Source: JBGSYJ01 sp041748075 (GTDB lineage Bacteria; Acidobacteriota; Thermoanaerobaculia; Gp7-AA8). Taken from it: 8,463 nt of DNA. Under the pieces are notes generated by a model, which made no database searches, had not been told where the DNA came from, and saw only the letters and a program-made list of their open reading frames with translations. The stretch spans positions 1 through 8,463 of the forward strand of contig JBGTDX010000033.1 in NCBI GenBank assembly GCA_041748075.1, written 5' to 3'. A program made the position numbers and the translations under genes. Numbering within the stretch: the stretch's first letter is position 1; each line of letters opens with the position of its first letter. Of this stretch, positions 5,284 through 8,463 are shown in pieces.

Positions 5284-7878
5284 ATCGTCGAGCATCGGTA
5301 CCAGGAACGCTGGTTTGTTCCCGAGCGATGCCACGAATCCATAGCCCATCATTGCAGCAAGGAGAATCAGACAGATCACCGATCGGCTGAAGTACCAGGC
5401 AGATGGATCGAGGGTCAACGGTGCAGCTTCGATGATATTGAATGTGAAAAACGCAATTGCAGCAGGGAGAATCCCGAAACGGGTCAGAAGAAATATGACT
5501 ACTGCCGCCGCCGCTCCAGTCATCACGAACTCGACCAGTGGAGCCTGACCACCCAGCGCTCCGACGGTCAGGACCAGCCACACCCCGAGCACCGCTGCCC
5601 ATCGCCTCCGCACCAACATGAGCAGTACGAGAAGCATCAGCATCAGACTCAGGGCGAACCAGATTCCCTCACCCACGTAGAGGAGCCAGCTGTATAACAG
5701 GTGCCGCAGTCCGGTCAGCGGTGACGTCCATCGGGCAATCGGTGAGAGTGCGGGTTGACCGAAGAGCTTGGGCGCGTGGATGGTCGCCATGAAGATCAGC
5801 TCGATCAGGATGCCGCCGCAGGTTCCGATCGCGAGGTCACGACCGATCATCGGATCGCGGAACCGTCCGCTGAAAAGACGCGTCCATCCAATCAGCGTAT
5901 GGGGCCAGCGTCGCCGAACGAACGGCTCCAGCGCGAGATAGCCCACCCAGACGGTGGCCGCGCCGAGCAGCGCCCAGGCGAGACCGTTCTCGATCAGCTC
6001 TCTCTCTGCACCCGCGTCGCTCACGTGATCCATGCGCAGAAGGTGGCGGGCGACTCCGACAGCGAGGACGACCATGGCCAGCCGATTCGCACCGCGGCGA
6101 TCCCCGCGACTCCTTCGAAGATTTCGCCGCGCGAGCAGAACGGCAACGACGAGAATCACGGCCGTACTGATGTTGTAAATCTGATCGCCAAGATGACGCG
6201 AAGCTCCGGGATCGGCAGGTGCGTCCGAAACCCAGGGACCCTTGATGCGAAACCACACCGGTTTTCCGAAAGAGCTCCCCGCTTCGATGCGCACTTTTGT
6301 CTCCGGCTGCCCCCGGAAGTGGCCCTCCCATGCGAATTTCTCGTCGGCATCCACCGGAGCGGCCCATCGAACTGGAACGCGCTCGAGTCCTTCGATGTCC
6401 CCGCCGGCGAGGGTGAAGAATTTCGACCAGTCGACCGGCTGTGCATTCTGCATATCCGCGGCGGCGAGTCGGGGGGGGACTGCTTCGAATCCGAGCAGGC
6501 GCCCGCGCACATCGAGGTGCACGCGCGTCATTCCCGGGAGGATCATCGGAGGGTTGCCCGGAGTGGTACGCCCTTCTGACCCTTGCGATACCAGGAGGTG
6601 GAGACTCTCACGATAGATGAAGACGAAAACTCCCGGACGGAGGCGATCGAGCGAGCTCCATCGATCGACCGACGACTTGTCGCGGATCAACGCTTCGTAA
6701 AAATCCTGGTCCCGATCGAAGAAGTACGCACTGTCGCGTGCTCCGCTTCCATATCCAGCCTCGGCAAGAACCGATCGGGCGCGCTCGGCGAGCGCCTCCG
6801 GAGGGATCGGCAGCGGAACGAGCCGGAAGAGCATCGTCTTTCCGAACAGACCGAGAACCGCCGCCGTCCCGAGGATCGACGCGAGGAGAATCGACCACGC
6901 GATCGGAGCACGAACGTCGCCCACCTCTCCCGCGGCCGCAACCATCTGCGGCGAAGGAGTCTCGCCGGCGTCGAGAGCGGCCTGCAGCGGATCGCCTCCC
7001 GGAAGGGCCGCGATCACCGAATGAATCGACGGAGGACGTGCGCCCGGATCTTCCGCGACGCAGCGTGTGATCACGCGATGCACGGCGGGATCGATCTCGC
7101 GCGTCTCGCTCGAGACGCTCAGGTTTTTCACGGACGAGCGGCGCGACACCACGTCCGCGGACGTCTGCCCATCGAACAGTCGCTTGCCGGTAAAAATCTC
7201 GTAGAGAACCAGTCCGAGCGCGTAGAGATCCGACTTCTGTGTGACGCTGCCGCCCGTGAGCTGCTCGGGAGCCATGTACGCGGGAGTCCCGGCGATCTCC
7301 CTGCGATTCGCGAGATCCTCGGCGACCACGGCGAGTCCGAAATCAGTGATGCGGGCCTGCCCTCGCCCATCGATCATGATGTTCGCTGGTTTGAGGTCGC
7401 GATGAATGATCCCGAGACCATGGGCCGCAGCCAGGCCTGCGCAGACTTCGCGCGCGATGTCGAGGGCCTTGGCGGGCGGAAGTTTCCCGATGCGTCGCAG
7501 CAATGATGAGAGGTCCTCGCCATCCACGTACTCCATCGCGAGAAAGTGATTGCCGTTCCATTCACCGACGTCGTACATGCGGCAGACGTTGGGATGCGAG
7601 ACCTGTCGCCCGAGTCGAACCTCGCTGTAGAGCCGTTCGAGCTGCACCGGATCCGCCTTCAGCGTGTGAGGAAGGAACTTGAGTGCGACAGTCTGGCCGA
7701 GCTTCGTGTCCTCGGCGCGATAGACTTCACCCATTCCACCCGTACCGAGCAAAGAGACGATGCGATAGCGATCGTCGAGCATCGTGCCGGGTGTGAACCG
7801 CGGCTCATCGCGAGGCGTCCGCACGGACGGCGACATCATCGCCGTTGGGTCGTCCGCAGGGTCCTTCTCGTCGGCCAT
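5281..7878 (-). CDS. Membrane Ser/Thr protein kinase (PknB-type) with large extracytoplasmic and polytopic C-terminal region (865 aa)
   Basis: The kinase domain (about 38-293) is complete. It has the glycine loop GTGGMGEVY (45-53), Lys67 in VALK, the helix C Glu86, catalytic HRDLKPAN (159-166, Asp161), DFG (179-181), GTPAYMAPEQ (197-206), SDLYALG (216-222) and Arg281. All catalytic residues are present and it is an RD kinase, so it should be active in the cytoplasm on Ser/Thr. One membrane segment (about 325-346) leads to a soluble region of about 220 residues (350-567), presumably outside, of a type I cannot name. After that come roughly eight or nine further hydrophobic segments (for example 569-584, 599-613, 632-650, 684-700, 740-757, 763-776, 785-800 and 833-850). 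The start ATG 7878 is chosen because the acidic N-terminus precedes the kinase domain directly; the open frame reaches 8091, but that part looks non-coding. There is no Shine-Dalgarno before it. The gene ends at 5281 exactly where the GNAT fragment breaks off. Such kinases with varied membrane sensors are common in Acidobacteriota; the signal and substrates are unknown. Confidence 0.96.
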   Translation of the reverse strand: MADEKDPADDPTAMMSPSVRTPRDEPRFTPGTMLDDRYRIVSLLGTGGMGEVYRAEDTKLGQTVALKFLPHTLKADPVQLERLYSEVRLGRQVSHPNVCRMYDVGEWNGNHFLAMEYVDGEDLSSLLRRIGKLPPAKALDIAREVCAGLAAAHGLGIIHRDLKPANIMIDGRGQARITDFGLAVVAEDLANRREIAGTPAYMAPEQLTGGSVTQKSDLYALGLVLYEIFTGKRLFDGQTSADVVSRRSSVKNLSVSSETREIDPAVHRVITRCVAEDPGARPPSIHSVIAALPGGDPLQAALDAGETPSPQMVAAAGEVGDVRAPIAWSILLASILGTAAVLGLFGKTMLFRLVPLPIPPEALAERARSVLAEAGYGSGARDSAYFFDRDQDFYEALIRDKSSVDRWSSLDRLRPGVFVFIYRESLHLLVSQGSEGRTTPGNPPMILPGMTRVHLDVRGRLLGFEAVPPRLAAADMQNAQPVDWSKFFTLAGGDIEGLERVPVRWAAPVDADEKFAWEGHFRGQPETKVRIEAGSSFGKPVWFRIKGPWVSDAPADPGASRHLGDQIYNISTAVILVVAVLLARRNLRRSRGDRRGANRLAMVVLAVGVARHLLRMDHVSDAGAERELIENGLAWALLGAATVWVGYLALEPFVRRRWPHTLIGWTRLFSGRFRDPMIGRDLAIGTCGGILIELIFMATIHAPKLFGQPALSPIARWTSPLTGLRHLLYSWLLYVGEGIWFALSLMLMLLVLLMLVRRRWAAVLGVWLVLTVGALGGQAPLVEFVMTGAAAAVVIFLLTRFGILPAAIAFFTFNIIEAAPLTLDPSAWYFSRSVICLILLAAMMGYGFVASLGNKPAFLVPMLDD

Positions 7879-7887
7879 GGTAGCGAC

Positions 7888-7893
7888 AGTATA
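7888..7893 (-). promoter_or_regulatory. Candidate -10 box (TATACT) for the kinase gene, possibly leaderless
   Basis: On the minus strand TATACT lies 9 nt before the chosen ATG. Transcription starting about 7 nt downstream of the box would begin only 2-3 nt before the start codon. This agrees with the absence of a Shine-Dalgarno sequence and suggests a leaderless mRNA. No clear -35 is visible. Confidence 0.4.
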
Positions 7894-8243
7894 GAGTCCG
7901 CGCGGTAAAGTCCGGCGGAGCTTCCGATCGAATGTGCGCGAGCAGACACACAAGCACCGCGGACGCCGTGCGCAGGGGCGAGGCCGAGTCCCCGGGGCCA
8001 GGTCGCCTTTTGGGGTCGCAGCTTCATTCAGAGCGTGTTCACACGTCAAAGGCTCCTCAATATTGAGTCCCGAACAAGGGACGGCGGCCATACCGCTTCG
8101 TCGCGCGCGGGTTCCCGTCCGGTCGAGCTTCAGGATTCACCAAAAGTGCCGTCGCAGGCCTGCTGGACACGGAAGCGCACTTCAATCGCGCAAGGCTCCG
8201 CCACCTGTGAAAGCAGCAGATTTCGTGGCTTGATCGATCGCGG
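7894..8243. other. Intergenic region upstream of the kinase gene
   Basis: About 350 bp separate the kinase promoter from the minus-strand fragment at the right edge. Short open frames exist on both strands but none resembles a known protein. The region holds a 12-bp perfect palindrome (8056-8067) and an 8-bp palindrome CCCCGGGG (7990-7997). No terminator with a T-tract is seen after the edge gene. Confidence 0.45.
8056..8067. promoter_or_regulatory. Perfect 12-bp palindrome CTCAATATTGAG
   Basis: The 12 bases are exactly self-complementary, AT-rich inside GC-rich DNA, and lie about 180 bp upstream of the kinase start. The size and symmetry fit a dimeric repressor or activator operator, but a single site in one window cannot establish this. 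Confidence 0.3.
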
Positions 8244-8463
8244 CTACGCGAGGGCAAGCCGCGCAGCCGCGACGAACTGCTCGAGCCGCTTGTCCGCCCG
8301 CAGCAGCTTCTCGCATTCCGCCGCCAGCTGCGTGATCCGGCTGCAGCTCTTCAGATGCAGCGTCCGCGCGATCACGCGGAGCCTTCGCCGGCCTTCATAC
8401 ACCCCGAGCCATGCAGCAATCATTCGCGCCAGCCCGCCTCTGCCTCGCCGGATCTCTTTCGGC
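8244..8463 (-). CDS. C-terminal end of a putative REP-associated (IS200-like) tyrosine transposase (5' truncated by window edge)
   Basis: The minus-strand frame enters from the right edge and ends at TAG (read at 8244-8246), giving 72 residues. It is basic and helical. It begins with RRGRGGLARMIAAWL, continues through GRRRLRVIARTLHLKS, an evident helix-turn-helix, and ends with the helix CEKLLRADKRLEQFVAAARLAL. Many RAYT/Y1-type transposases of soil bacteria end in a DnaA-like helix-turn-helix of this pattern (AAWL..., a VAR.LG-type helix, then L...D..L...V..L). The catalytic HUH and Tyr motifs would lie in the part outside the window, so the assignment is inference. REP-like palindromes elsewhere in the window make it more plausible. 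A plain DNA-binding protein with a similar HTH is the alternative. Confidence 0.5.
   Translation of the reverse strand, partial: PKEIRRGRGGLARMIAAWLGVYEGRRRLRVIARTLHLKSCSRITQLAAECEKLLRADKRLEQFVAAARLALA

Noticed and set aside
6471..6478. Run of eight G in the kinase gene as a frameshift or phase-variation site
   Set aside because: The frame is intact on both sides (Pro-Pro at 468-469), and one 8-mer in a GC-rich gene is not evidence of phase variation.
5755..7506. Long plus-strand open frames (5755-6579 and 6583-7506)
   Set aside because: They are antisense to the kinase, whose frame shows all conserved kinase motifs. Their translations are low-complexity and Arg/Glu-rich, as expected from GC-rich antisense reading.
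7879..8091. 71-codon N-terminal extension of the kinase
   Set aside because: Residues are Arg/Cys/Pro-rich with no domain, and the candidate promoter lies inside this stretch.

Overview
The window reads as GC-rich chromosomal DNA of an environmental bacterium. The large Ser/Thr kinase is of the kind abundant in Acidobacteriota (glycine loop GTGGMGEVYRAEDTKLGQ, then HPNVCRMYDVGE), so a member of that phylum is my best guess; Gemmatimonadota or another soil lineage is possible. No rRNA, tRNA or other marker is present to settle it.

Layout. The left edge carries the 3' end of a kelch-repeat protein gene (3-503, +). Next comes about 960 bp of decayed, mostly non-coding DNA holding a minus-strand C-terminal remnant of a DUF3500 protein (772-1002). 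An intact small lipoprotein gene follows (1467-2186, +). From 2187 to 2970 there is a repeat-rich gap with an imperfect inverted repeat built on a GGGTCAGACCC core, a strong 24-bp-arm hairpin, and a minus-strand N-terminal fragment of a dolichol-phosphate-mannose-synthase-like GT2 glycosyltransferase. Two SAM-dependent methyltransferase genes follow on the plus strand (2971-4062, Rv2258c-like with a winged-helix N-domain; 4228-5013, UbiE/COQ5-like), separated by a short stretch of direct repeats. A truncated GNAT acetyltransferase (from 5094, +) then runs head-on into the stop codon of an 865-residue membrane Ser/Thr kinase (5281-7878, -). The right edge carries the C-terminal end of a minus-strand protein (8244-8463) that resembles the helix-turn-helix tail of REP-associated (IS200-like) tyrosine transposases.

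How it fits together. The intact genes (lipoprotein, two methyltransferases, kinase) do not form an obvious pathway. The striking feature is the remodelling: three gene fragments (DUF3500, GT2, GNAT), several copies of a GGGTC-A-GACCC palindrome, a long hairpin, and a 56-bp sequence present twice in inverted orientation (505-560 and 2879-2934, about 84% identical) bounding a 2.4-kb segment. A candidate REP-type transposase fragment at the edge gives a plausible, unproven source for the palindromes. I see no defence system, CRISPR array or phage module, and no convincing undescribed multi-gene system; the repeat families are the most novel-looking element.
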